Source of the DNA: Fagopyrum homotropicum
Taxonomy: Eukaryota; Streptophyta; Magnoliopsida; Caryophyllales; Polygonaceae
Assembly: GCA_033239125.1 (NCBI GenBank)
Contig: BSWB01000008.1
Location: 19,560,001 to 19,624,000, forward strand
Reading direction: 5' to 3'
Length of the DNA: 64,000 nucleotides
In this document: positions 45,111 to 57,500 of the stretch, in pieces
Position numbering within the stretch: the first letter of the stretch is position 1
Layout: every line of letters begins with the position of its first letter
Position numbers and translations under genes: made by a program
The notes under the pieces: model-generated
The model's input: the letters and a program-made list of their open reading frames with translations, nothing else
Told to the model about the DNA's origin: nothing
Database searches by the model: none

Positions 45111-48100
45111 AATTCTTGCCTCTATCCCAATCACCGATCAAAGAACTAAACACCTCTGGATAATTTCTCTCCATATGTTCAACTGTTTCCCATGTAGCCT
45201 CTTCCATTCTCCTTCAGGACCACTGGATCTTCACTAATGGAATTTCTTTATTCCTTAACTTCTTCTTCTTTATGTCTAACACGGCCATAGGAAACTCGGC
45301 ATAGGTCTGATTAGGTTCTATCTCGATAGCATCATACCTGTGTACATGACTCAGATCTAGTTGATATTGTCTTAGTTGTGATACATGAAATACTGAAAGT
45401 ACTCCATCCATTGTTGGCGGTAATGCTAAACGATAAGCCATTTTACCAACTTTTTCCAAAATTTCAAATGGTTCAATATACCGAGGACTTAACTTCCCCT
45501 TGATACCAAACCGTTTGACTCCACAAGTCGGTGAAACTTTCAGCCAAACGTGTGTCCTTGTTTCAAACTCTAGCGGACGGCGGCGCTTATCAGCATAAGA
45601 TTTTTTTTTCTACTCTGTGCAGCCAACATCCTTTCTCGAATGAAAGCAACTTTTTCAATATCACTTTTAACTTTGTCTGGAGCTGTATCAATGACATCGG
45701 CAGACTCATCCCAACACAATGGGGTTCGATATTTCCTTCTGTACAGTGCTTCATATGGTGTCATCCCAATGGATGCATGCCAATTGTTGTTGTAGGTGAA
45801 CTCGAGCAACGGTAAATGATTTGGCCATATCGGTCTCCAATCAAGCACACATGACCTCAACAAATCTTCTAAAAAGTCTGAATAGTCCGTTCGGACTGAC
45901 CATCTGACTATGGATGAAACGCTGTTGTAAAATTCAGCTTGGTTCCCATTATTGTCTGTACCTGGCTCCAGAATCGGGAAGTAAATCGTCCATCTCTGTT
46001 TGAAACTATGGTCTTAGGAACTCCATGTAATCTGACTATCTGATTCACGAATTCCTCTCCTAACTTGTTCACATCCCAAGTTTCCTTGATAGGAATAAAT
46101 CTTGCAGTCTTTGTTAATCGATCAACCACCACCCATATGGAGTCATAACCCTTGCTACTACATAGACTAGTTACAAAGTCCATGGTGATGTGTTCCCATT
46201 TCCACTCCGGTATCTCCAATGATTGTAGTTCTCCTCCTGGCCTTTGGTGTTCAATCTTAACTTGTTGACATGTTTGACACCGTGACACAAACTCAGCAAT
46301 ATCTTTCTTCATACCTTGCCACCAGAAGTAAGGTTTAATATTCCGATACATCTTGTTCGATCCTGGATGTATGGAATATGGTGTTGCATGGGCTTCAACA
46401 AGAATCCTTTTTCTAATCTCTTTATCTTGAGGAACACATACCCTTCCTTGATATCTCATTATATTGTCAGTATTGATATGGAAATCTGAAGATTCACCAC
46501 TTCCGATCACTGACCTTATTTTGGTTAAATTAGGACAACTTACTTGTTTTTGTGGAATTTCTTCCAACCAATTCGGCACTATCTCCAAGGTACACAGATA
46601 CCCTTGGTCTTTCTGAACCCATATTTCAATGCCACTACAAATCAGATCTTTTTGTATTTCAACTTGTACAGTTAATCGAGTAATCGCTTTTTCTTGAGTT
46701 GACTTCCTACTCAAAGCATCAGCCACCACATTAGCTTTACCAGGATGACATAGTATCTCTAAGTCATAATCCTTTATCAACTCCAACCACCTTCTTTGTC
46801 TCATATTCAACTCTTTTTGAGTGAAAATGTACTTTAGGCTCTTGTGATCTGTCATGATCTTACACGTCGTCCCAAATAAGTAATGCCGCCAAATCTTAAG
46901 TGCATGAACTATTGCTGTTAACTCCAAGTCATGTGTAGGGTAGTTCTGCTCATATTGTCTCAGTTGTCTTGATGCATAGGCGGTGACTCTTTCATTTTGC
47001 ATCAAGACGCATCCCAAGCCCATTTTAGATGCATCATTGTAAACAATGAACCCTAGTGTTCCATTCGGTTGAGCTAACACAAGTGCAGTAGTTAACCTCT
47101 TCTTTATCTCTTCAAAGCTTGCTTGGCACTTGTCAGTCCACATAAACTTTGCCTTCTTCTGAAGTAGGTTGGTCATAGGTCTTGCTATGATGGAAAACCC
47201 CTTTACAAAACGTTTGTAGTATCCCGCTAATCCTAGGAACTACGTATATCCTTTACGTTTTTGGGTGGTTCCCATGCTAGCATAATTTCAATCCTGGATG
47301 AGTCAACTCTGATTCCATCTGCAGTGATCACGTGTCCTAAGAATGTTACTCCATTCATCCAGAAATTACACTTGAACAACTTGGCATAAAGCTTCTCTTT
47401 CATCAATACTTGAAGAATTGCTTTTAAATGTTCTATGCTCTTCACTACTTCGTGAATAGGCCAATATGTCATCAATAAAGACCACAACAAACCGAGCCCT
47501 GAATGTTTTCTTATGGATATCATCTTCTTGAATCTTCAACTGGTGATAGCCTGACCGTAGGTCTATGATGGAGAACACCTTTGCTCCTTGCAACTAATCT
47601 AACAAATCTCTTTTCGTGGAAGTGGATACTTGTTCTTAATCGTCATCTTATTCAGTTCTCTATAGTCGATACATATCCCCAATGTACCATCCTTTTTTCC
47701 TTACAAACAACATTGGTGCTCCCCAAGGTGATACACTTGGCCGAATAAATCCTTTATCTGCCAATTCTTCCAACTGCTTCTTTAACTCAAGCATTTCCAT
47801 AGGTACCATCGTGTACAGAGCTTTAAAAATGGTCTATTTCCAAGCTCTAGATCAATTCCAAAGTCAACTTGCATTGTAGGTGACAATCCAAGTATTTCAT
47901 CGTGAAAAACATCCTTAAACTCGTGTGACATTAGAATGTCTTTTAATTGAATATTTCCTCCTTTCTCCAAAGCATAACATGTATATGCTTCATATCCTTT
48001 CCTCATCAGTTTACTTGCTTTCGTCGTAGAGATCATCACTAGCGGTTCTTGTAGCTCACCTCATTTGAACACATGACAAGTATCATCTTTGGCTACCATC

Positions 48101-48320
48101 GCTCTTGTTAGCATTTCCGCATTTATCTTAGCCATATACTTGATCATCCAATCAATGCCTAGAATCACGTCATCATTATCCAATCTGGTGATAAGGATAT
48201 CAGTGGGCCACTCTACTTGACCTACCTTCCACGTAAACTTTGGCTTCTTCCTCCTCTCAAATTAGGACAAGATCCTTGAGATAACATTATCCCTTAGTCT
48301 CACAAACTTTATCATATCTC
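45111..48320 (-). pseudogene. Element B pol: protease remnant, RT, RNase H, integrase, chromodomain
   Basis: From the protease side: badly eroded region to about 48050, then YAL..LKDILMSHEFKDVF (about 47960). RT: IDLRSGYHQLKIQEDD (about 47560) joins directly to VVVFIDDILAYSR, so roughly 30 residues of the palm, including the FGLTNAPA block, are deleted near 47490. RNase H and integrase form an uninterrupted 422-codon stretch (47176-45908) with YNDASKMGLGC, TDHKSLKYIFT, the HHCC finger (about 46390-46250) and DFVTSLCSS. The second catalytic Asp block reads VSNRDGRF instead of the usual VSDRD. After a frameshift come SIGMTPYEALYRRKYRTPLC, MAYRLALPP and a chromodomain (about 45330-45115, EEATWETVEHMERNYPEVF) with one stop at 45214. 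Confidence 0.88.
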
Positions 48321-49366
48321 TAGGTTAACTACATCTGAAACATGTAGTTAGACTTTTTGATCAATCCTTCTTGTAATGATTTAGGTCTCCACAATTGAAA
48401 CATGTTCTTCCCTCCAATTTCTCTTATGATCATGGTTGTGGAGAAGGCCTTGTTTCTTGACTCACACGTCTCGTACTCGTAGGTTCAAGAAACTTGCAGT
48501 AGACTTCTGCCTCGTTCCTCCACTAGTTTAGGAACCCACCTCTTTGCTAAAACCTTGTCTTGCTTCAAGCTTTATTATCCTCTCCTAATACTCCAATAAC
48601 GTCATATCTTAGGTGACAACACCAACTAAGAGGTCGTTTCATCCTATCGTAAACAATCTTATCAATTGACCATAAAGTGGTGCACTCTCATCCAACGATG
48701 TATACTCCTCGTGAAATTCATCTCCATCATAGAAGAACCTTCAAATGTTGCTTCCGGAAAAGATTTTAACAATTTAGTCCAAATCCCACTCTTGAAAGTC
48801 TTGTAATCCACAATGTACGATTTCTCATCCACCAACATGCACCAATTTTCTGCATGAAGGTTGCTGCAAGTTTCATCTTATACTTTTCTAGCCCTCCAAT
48901 GTCCCCTAAAGGCATGTTTATGTGGTTCAACCGCCAATCAACTTGCATTACATAAGCTCCTGCAAACACTAACACATCTCTTCTTTTTATGGCCTTAGCC
49001 ACTTCTCTAATGAAGTTCACTACCTTCTTGTTCCTCATATGGAACTTCTACTGTTTGGGGTACAACAACTCGTGCTTGCCCTTGCGTTTCTATCGTAGCA
49101 ATAGCTCTTTCTACCGCTATATTCTTGCATTTTCTCATCTCATGTAGCTCGATGGGTAGAGGTACTTGACCTTGACCACTTACTTTAAATATTATACTCT
49201 CATGTATTCTAGATTGTCGTACTTCCACTGGCACACTTTCACATTGTGCTCCCATTGACATACTCGTAATGAAGCTGCAACTTCCTTGTCTCTTAATCAA
49301 AACGCTTATGGTTGCCTTTATCACGGTTTTGACAAACCGGAACATCCAAGATCGTTCTCTCTTCAT
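48321..49366 (-). pseudogene. Element B gag (degenerate)
   Basis: Fragments in several frames: Gln/Glu-rich N-terminal part (49366-49007), then VNFIREVAKAIKRRDVLVFAG, MQVDWRLNHI and LEKYKMKLAATFMQ (49038-48766), matching the capsid-like region of chromovirus gag. Near 48400-48360 a zinc knuckle CFNCGDLNHYKKD is followed by TGA where the last Cys codon is expected. The start is uncertain; ATG 49366 is only the first open codon. Confidence 0.75.
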
Positions 49367-49658
49367 ATATATCCACTACTTATAAGAATAGTAATATCTA
49401 TCAGAATACTATAATCTTAACAAGTTAGAGAGAGAGAACAACACTTACAAGGAGTCACGTTGAGGAGTGGAAGGCAGTGTCTTTACCCACAATCCCGACT
49501 ATGCATATGATTTTAAATCCATTAAAACCATATGTTAGTAATTTCCAAAATCTTTTGAAAACTTAAATTTCCTTTCAAAACCAACCCGAAATGGGTTGTA
49601 GTTAGGATGAACTATCATGTCTCATCTCAAGTCACATGTGCCCTTGTTGTCAACCTAA

Positions 49659-49670
49659 GCTCTGATACCA
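49659..49670 (-). other. Primer-binding site of B (initiator tRNA-Met)
   Basis: Minus-strand TGGTATCAGAGC, three bases from the LTR edge at 49674. Confidence 0.9.
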
Positions 49671-49673
49671 ATC

Positions 49674-52198
49674 TATAACGACCCTAGTTTTAAGTAACCC
49701 AAGACATCACTAGGCTAAGGACCACACAGTGGGTCCCATCAGTTAGCCTTACAACAACTTCACAATTAGGACCTTGCAACAAGAAGCACGAAGAAATAAT
49801 AAAAACATTCAACCTGTCATTTAGAAAATATTTACATAACAACCGTGCATGCAGTTAGAATGTATATCCCAAAATGACACTTCAAAACATGACACCTGAA
49901 CAAGTGTCTTAAAACTTCAGCCTGAAATCAACATGTGTACACAGTTGCACACAACCAACAAAAGACTCGCTTGCAAGCGATTAGTTTCAAAAGTAGTTCA
50001 ACCAACCCTTGGGTTAACACTGCCTCGGCTTTCCACTTCCTGCAGCTGACATCCTTGAAGCATTCCTATGACCGGCTTTACCTAAAAAGATTCGGTTTAA
50101 AACCGTTAGCTACCGATCATAATCTATCCACGAGAGATAATATCATCACAACACAACAAATATATTCAAATACCATATATCGTGCTCATGAGATGATATC
50201 ATGCTTTTATGAATGATGCACATGAATGCAGTATGAAATTTACAATTTGCGATCTCGGACCAAATCCGGAATCATTGCTTATACGGTTCTGGCTTTGGTG
50301 TGAGCTCACCATTGCACAGATTAGGTTAATTCAGAATTTGCTCTTAGGTCGTAGCTAGCCTGATCAAGTCTACAGGCCAGGCTTTCTCGTGGCGGATTAT
50401 GGTCTTAACCCCTAACCACATGCAATATTTTGCCATTCATGTTAATGCAAACATTTACCATTTTCATTAGGTGTGCGACTCGAGCCTGAAGTCCATCAGA
50501 CTCGGTGTCATTCTCATACAAACGCAAGTGATCCGGGCTTGGCCGAGCTCCGGCATTCACTGCAATAGCTAGCGACCTGGCTAATGGTTAGCTCAGAGTC
50601 ATAAACAGTTTACATACTATTGACCTTTACAGGTCATCATCATATCACATGTCTTAAAAGGCTTATCACGTCATACATTAAGCTTATCATGTTATTCAAT
50701 AGCACTCCTCAAAAGGCTAACACATGTTCATTTAACAATTTCTCATAACCATGACATGATAATAATCACAACAACATTAAGCATGTTTTACACGTCATAA
50801 CATCATTTTCATCATAAAACACATTCAGCATGTTTCACACATAACACATCGCAATGCATATCAACATTTACATTTCAACACAACAAGACACTTCAAAAGA
50901 ACAACACACATCAACACAGTGAGATATAAATCTCTCAGGCACGGGTTTCTGCAGATCGCAGCTAAGTAAGTCCGAAGACTTACCTGGATACACTCACTGA
51001 GCAACTAAGCTATAGTTAGTCTACCGTCTTCAACACCATCTGTCGAGAATATCATATTTCTCGTATTAAACTTCTTGCTTCAAACATCAATTAAAATCAT
51101 TCCTTTTAATTTAATTAGCTTATAGCATTTTCTAGATTCCTAATTTAATTAATTAATCTTTAATTAATTAATTAAATTTCATCGGAATAATGTTTTGCCA
51201 ACAGGTAGTTTCTCAACCCAACTGTCATCACATTTCATCAAACAAATAGCCCATAATCACCAGAATAATGTAACGAGCAAAATGAAATTTCTAATTATCC
51301 ATTTTGACAAGCCTAAGGTTAATTTAGGCCAAATAGCAATAGTGAAAACGAATAAATTTATAACTTATTCGTTACTAACCCGATTGACGATCTGAAAGAA
51401 GATTCGGAATCACAACGACGCAGGCTACCCGCGGACACCGTCAGATTCACTGGAATCTGAGCGACGGAACTGGCCATATAAGGGGGAGGCTCGAACTGAC
51501 CTTAACTTCAAGGAAAATGCAAAAACTCGATACCAAAATGAAGAGGACGAAGAGAGGAATCTGAAAACTCAAACGAATTTGAAATCGGATTAGAAACGGA
51601 GAGTAGATCTGAATTTGAAGGTTGAGAGAAATCAGAGCTTTTACGAGGAAACGTGAAAGGAAATGAATTAATAAAAGAATTTCCGCTATTTATAGCGAAG
51701 ACGATAATTATCCTTTTAACAAAGTAGATAATTATCCTTTTACCGATCCGAAGAGCCCCTTCTCCAAACTTCTCGAAATTGGAATAATAAATCTGATATA
51801 TTGTGTGGATAATTATTCCGCAACGTACTCTGAAAATGCGTATTTCTAAGCCATCTTTCTTAGCCGCTAAGAAACGAAATAGCGACTCTTTTGGCCATTT
51901 TGGCTTTCCATGTTATTTCATATCTAGAACATATCCGATGTCCTGATCATTTCTTTCCACTACAGTTTTATTAATTGAAGCTCCCAAATGCTCCAAATAA
52001 TACGAGAGGGTAAAAATTATTCCCCGGAGGAAAAAGTAAAATTTCCCCCATACGTCCAAATTTACGCCAAAATCATAATGGTGGAATTCATACTCGTCAT
52101 CTACACACTATCGCGATTTATGGGTCAGTTGATATCGATGATTAACTTAATCATCCTTAATCATCCTTTATTAGGATTAGAAAATCCTAGCTTTTACA
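49674..52198 (-). repeat. 5' LTR of element B
   Basis: 2525 bp, TGTAAAAGCTAGG (minus, from 52198) to GGGTCGTTATA (terminal CA changed). Colinear with 42310-44858 apart from small indels. The splice-donor-like hairpin is at 50966-50983 and reads CAGGTAAGT on the minus strand. Confidence 0.92.
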
Positions 52199-52803
52199 TT
52201 ATGGGCCTTTCGTAACCGTATTTTCTCCTATAAGAAGGCTGAAGAAAGAGAGAAACAGCATCCAACGCTAGAGAGAGGTTGAGATCATTTGCAAGATTAC
52301 ATTGTGAGAAGATTTTGGAAGGAAGATTTGAAGAAGTACGCACTTTGATATTGCAAATTTGGAAGATCTTAAGGTTTCACTTTGAAGGCGGATTGACATC
52401 CCGTTCTTCTTTGTTCTTTAAGATTGTGAGAGATTTCTGATTCTATTCTATTTTCATTGAACACAAGGACGGTTTTTGAGTTTGATTGAGATTGATTTTG
52501 AATTCATTGTTTAGTTTTCAAGGTTTTATATTTTCTTTCTTTCAATCTGGATTATTGATTTGATTATGATGATTGTTGGCTCAAACCCTTAAGCGATTCT
52601 AAGGTGAACTGAATTTGATCTTAAGATTGGTTTTGCATTCATTATTTTACTAGACAATTTGCGAACTGAATTTGATCCCCAAAATCCCTGAGTTCGACTT
52701 TGGAATTCTTGTTTTACTATACCGATCCGTAGACTGTGGGTTCGCTTTGCTTGATTTTAGATTTTATAAATTTAAGACTTTGCACGCACACTTTCGAGCG
52801 AAC
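52199..52803 (+). repeat. 5' LTR of element C, second part (internally deleted)
   Basis: Begins with the right TSD copy of B and continues the LTR to GAGCGAACA. Compared with 62816-63947 it lacks about 0.5 kb after GCGATTCTAAGGTGAA (about 52605), including the inner palindrome cassette. ACTGAATTTGATC occurs on both sides of the gap. Confidence 0.85.
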
Positions 52804-52810
52804 AAGTTTT

Positions 52811-52828
52811 TGGCGCCATTGCCAGGGA
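52811..52828 (+). other. Primer-binding site of C (tRNA-Asp)
   Basis: TGGCGCCATTGCCAGGGA, matching the reverse complement of the plant tRNA-Asp 3' end at all but two positions, seven bases after the LTR end. Confidence 0.88.
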
Positions 52829-53019
52829 TTTGGTTTAGGCCAAATTCGGTTTTCAGTTGTCTGGCTTGGGAGCTTTTGCTCTTATTATTTGATCTATCTA
52901 CCTTAGTGATTTTGTATATTTCTCTTTAGGTATATTGAAGGTCTCGATCTGAGAAAGACCTTATTCCTTTTAACCCTGAACCGGAGAAGACTCTCAAGAA
53001 ACGGTTAAGGGAGAAAAAG

Positions 53020-54540
53020 ATGGCTGAACACAATGAAAAGAACCTCCAAGCTGAGTTGGATGAAGCTCGAGCTCTTCTTAATGAAAATGAAAGAAGACGT
53101 CTTGAGGAACAAGTTGTAGCTCATGCTGATAGGGAGCGAATGCAAATTCAAATGGATGAAATCTGGACGATGGTATTACAAGCTAACTTGGATAAAGGCG
53201 CCAAGGATAAGAAAGATGAATCATCCGATGATGATATGCCTGAGATGGAAGACATACCACCTACTCCACCATTTAATCCTCGTGTTTATGTCGATCCTCA
53301 TGTTCATGTTAGAGACACGAGAGCTGCTAATGTCGCGTCTGAACAACGAACTCTTGGGCAACATATGGATCCGAATCAGCAACAACGCCGTTTGGGTGTG
53401 AATCTTGGAGATCCATATGAGCATGGCTATCGGTTTCTCCCTCAAGTCATTACTATGATCCGCCAAAGTCAGTTTGGTGGAATGGAAGCTGAATCTCCGC
53501 ATCAATATTTGTAGAATTATGAGACTCTTATGGAGACTTTGAAGCCTCCAAGAGCTATCAATAACAACTATAAGTTGAGACCGTTCTTCTTCTCTTTGAA
53601 GGACAAGGCCTTAGCTTGGTATCAAGCTCTTCCAGCTGGAAGAGTTAACACATGGGAGGAGATGACTTCGGAATTTCTCACCAAGTTCTTTCCACCATCC
53701 AAAACGGCGGAATTGAGTGCTAAAATTAATGCCTTTTCTATGAAACCTAATGAGAGTTTGTTTAAATCTTGGGAAAGGTTTCAAGACCTTCTATTGGATT
53801 GCCCTCACGATGGCATTTTAAAGCTGGAGTTGTTGGAGATTTACTACAAGGGATTGGATGTGGAAATTCAATTTTAAACTTCAATCTCTTTCTTGCGAAA
53901 CTTTTATAGATATGAGAGAAGATGACGCCTGGGACTTTATCGAGAAGCAAGCAATAGTGATTGAGAAGTATTCCCATAGGAAGATTGAGAGTGGGAATCA
54001 AGATTCCGGAGAACCGGGAGCAAAGTTGAATCCAGCAGCCCAAGCTCAAATTTTCTCCCACAACAATAAAATTAAGGAGTTGAAAGAAGTTTTGAAGTCC
54101 AGCATTCAATCGAAAAAGGAGCAGAACGTTGGCTATCTAGGAAGGGAGAATAATCAAGGGAATATGAATAACAACCGGAACAATAATTGGAACAACAACA
54201 ACAACAACAACAACAGGAACTTCAACAACAATTGGAGATCCAACCAACAAAATACCGGTAATCCTTATTCCCATGCTGAAATTGCACTAGCACCTCCTTC
54301 TTCTACCCCTTTGAAAAGTCAAGAACAAGCTTCATCGAATTCGAACCAACCGGTAAAGGACAAATTTGATTCGAAGATGGAAACAATCTTGGAAAAATAC
54401 AAGAAATGGAGAATCACATTACTTCGATTTCTAAAGCTCAAAAAGCTTTGGAGAATCAAGTGTTTAGCAAGGTCGGAGAAGTTCCTAGAGATCAAGGGAA
54501 GCTTCCCGGAACAACGGAGGACAATCCGAAGGGGAGAGTG
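53020..54540 (+). pseudogene. Element C gag
   Basis: Start at ATG 53020 (MAEHNEKNLQ); an upstream in-frame KTLKKRLREKK suggests the true start may be slightly earlier, as in A. Charged helical N-terminus (about residues 1-65), acidic stretch DESSDDDMPEMED, then RPFFFSLKDKALAWYQALP and WEEMTSEFLTKFFPP. Stop at 53512 (TAG where A has sense codons). A frameshift near 53870 moves LQSLSCETFIDMRED to another frame, and the frame returns near 54400. The C-terminal region is strongly Asn-rich (54160-54240), then Ser/Pro-rich. Confidence 0.88.
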
Positions 54541-57500
54541 ATGGCAATTACTACAAGAAGTGGTGTAACAACCACCGACCCGCAGCCCGCGTTCGTTGAA
54601 GTTTCCGTTGAGAAGGAGAAAAAAAAGGAGAAGAAAGATGTCTATATTCCTCTTCCAGCTTATAAACCTCCTTTGTCATTCCCACAATCTAGAGCGAGAG
54701 CGCGTCTAGACAAATATTTCGGTAAGTTTGTTGATCTCATGGGTAAACTGCACATTAACATACCTTTTCTTGATGCGATTTTAAGTATTCCCGCTTATGG
54801 GAAGTTCTTGAAGGATATCCTCTCTTACAAGAGAAAGCTTGAAGATTTTGGTGAAGTTAAGATGAGTTCGGAGTCTTCGGAACTCATCAAGACAATGACG
54901 GAAAAGATGCCCCCAAAGCTACGAGATCCGGGGTCATTTTGTATACCAATGGGAGTGGGAGAAGTCACATATGATGCACTTTGTGACTTGGGAGCAAGTG
55001 TGAGCATCATACCACTTGCTTTGTGTGAGAAGGTTGGTTTAGGTGAACCTAAACTTGTGAAGATGACGTGATATATAGCGGATTGATCCATTACTCGACC
55101 CGTTGGCATCATTGTAGACGTCCCGGTTAAGCTCGGTAAATTCTATATTCCTATAGATTTTGGTGTGCTTGACATTCTTGCAGATTGTCCGGTCCCAATC
55201 ATACTTGGGAGACCTTTTCTTGCAACTTCTGGCTGTATGGTTGATTGCAAGAACGCTAGATTGGTCTTTGATTTTGGAGAAGAGAAAGTTGAATTTGTTC
55301 TCTCAGCTTTGATAAAAGAACTAGCACTTAGAGAGGACATGTTCAACATATACGATGAAGACGATTCTAGAGAGGAAGTGAGTTCGATCTTGTTCAAAGA
55401 TCTGTTACAAAAGGTTATAACCATGAGCATCATGGAAAAGGGAGCGGAAGAGGGTTGTAACGTTGAAATTGATGCTTTGGAAGAGTTAGAAGAAGTGAAA
55501 ACTGAAGAATTTGAAGAATTATTGTACGATGGTTCGGAAAACACCAGAAAGCATGGGTCATCGGTGTTTTCCACAGGTGTGGTTTCACTAATTCCACCCG
55601 TGGAAAAGTATGTCGAGAGCAACCATTCGAATTACACCAAGAACCACGGCCAAAATACAACATTCCACGGCCGTGGAACTAACAGTGGCGCCGTGGAACT
55701 TGGAAATTCTGAGGAAGGCTCTGTTCTTTATACAAACGTTCTTGCTTCTTCTTCCAGCACTTCCACACCCTTGGAGACATCCAAGGAGACTTCGGAAGGC
55801 CCTCACAACACAACAAAGGCATCTACAACTTTGGAATTGAAGCCTCTTCCCGCACATCTAAGGTATGCTTTTCTTGGATCTAACTCTACGTCTCCCGTCA
55901 TAGTTAGTTCTAGTTTAAGTAAAGATGAACATGATAGGCTTATGAATGTTTTGAAGAAACATAGAAAAGCTTTAGGCTACATCATAGAGGATCTTGTAGC
56001 ATTTAAACCATCTTTATGTATGCACAAGATACTAATGGAAGAGGATTATAAGCCTTCACATCAACCTCAACTAGGTTAAACCCAATCATGAAAGAGGTAA
56101 TGAAGAAGAAGATCCTTAAATTGCTTGATGCAGGTATCATATTCGCGATTTCCGATAGCAAGTGGGTGAGCCCAGTTCAAGTGGTCCCAAAGAAGGGAGG
56201 AATGACCGTTGTAGCTAACAAGAACAACGAACTCATTCCAACAAGAACGGTGACGGGATGGAGAATGTGTATAGACTATTGCAAGCTGAATAATGCGATG
56301 AGGAAGGATCACTTCCCGCTGCCCTTCATTGATCAAATGCTTGAGAGGTTAGCGCAACATTCTTATTTTTCTTATCTTGACGGTTATAGTGGTTTCTTTC
56401 AGATTCCGATTCATCCGAACGATCAAGAAAAGACCACATTTACGTGCCCATGGGATACGTTCGCTTACAGGAGGATACCATTCGGATTATGCAATGCTCC
56501 AACCACCTTTCAAAGGTGTATGATGGCCATCCTCTTGGAGTACATTGAAGAAATCATGCAGGTTTTTATGGACGATTTTTCTGTTTACGGTTCCACATTT
56601 GATAATTGTCTTGCTAACCTATCACTTGTTCTACAAAGATGTGAAGACACTAACCTAGTTCTAAATTGGGAGAAGTGTCATTTTATGGTTAGGGAACGCA
56701 TTGTTTTAGGACACTTGATCTCTAATAGAGGGATTTAAGTTGACAAGGCTAAGATTGGAACTATAGAGAAGCTTCCTCCTCCATCTTCGGTGAAGGGGAT
56801 TAGAAGTTTTCTATGACATGTTGGCTTCTATAGGAGATTCATTAAGGACTTTTCAAAAATCTCTAAACTATTGACTAATCTATTGATGAAGGATGCTGTT
56901 TTTGAATTTTCAAAAGAGTGTTTAGATGCTTTCTACAGGATTCGAGAAGCCTTAATCTCTGCCCCAATAATTCGGCCTCCGGATTGAAGTCTTCCATTTG
57001 AGGTCATGTGCGATGCAAGTGGCGTAGTGGTGGGAGTTGTGCTTGGACAAAAGAAAGATGGATGCACTCATGTCATCTATTATGCTAGCAAGACGCTAGA
57101 TGAAGCTGAGCTCAACTACGCTACAACGGAGAAGGAATTTCTTGCTATTGTATATGCATTTGAAAAGTTTCGTTCTTATCTTGTAGGAGCGAAGGTGATT
57201 GTATACACGGATCATTCAACCATTCAATATTTGCTTGCCAAGAAAGATGCCAAACCAAGGCTGATTAGATGGATTCTTCTTCCTCAAGAGTTCGATCTTG
57301 AGATTTGTGACAAGAAAGGATCCGAAAATTCTGTTGCGGATCACTTGAGCCGTCTATCACATGTCACCAATGGTGAACCTCATATCGATGACTCTTTCCC
57401 GGACGAACAATTGCATCTAATGGAAGAGTGCATTGATCATATTTCTAAAGGTAACGAACCTTGGTTTGCTGATTTTGTTAATTATTTGGTTTGTCAGGAA

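Larger units (their letters stand above)
42310..52198 (-). mobile_element. Element B: chromodomain Ty3/gypsy retrotransposon inserted in the LTR of C
   Basis: 9889 bp with perfect TSD TTATG (42305-42309 and 52199-52203). Minus-strand order: 5' LTR 52198-49674, tRNA-iMet primer site, gag, pol with chromodomain, 3' LTR 44858-42310. The LTRs are about 2.5 kb and clearly similar over their whole length. The right TSD copy is followed by GGGCCTTTCG, which continues the C LTR exactly as at 62821. Confidence 0.95.

Noticed and set aside
55143..55857. Minus-strand frames opposite pol of C
   Set aside because: Antisense shadows of the acidic linker and protease region; no independent evidence.
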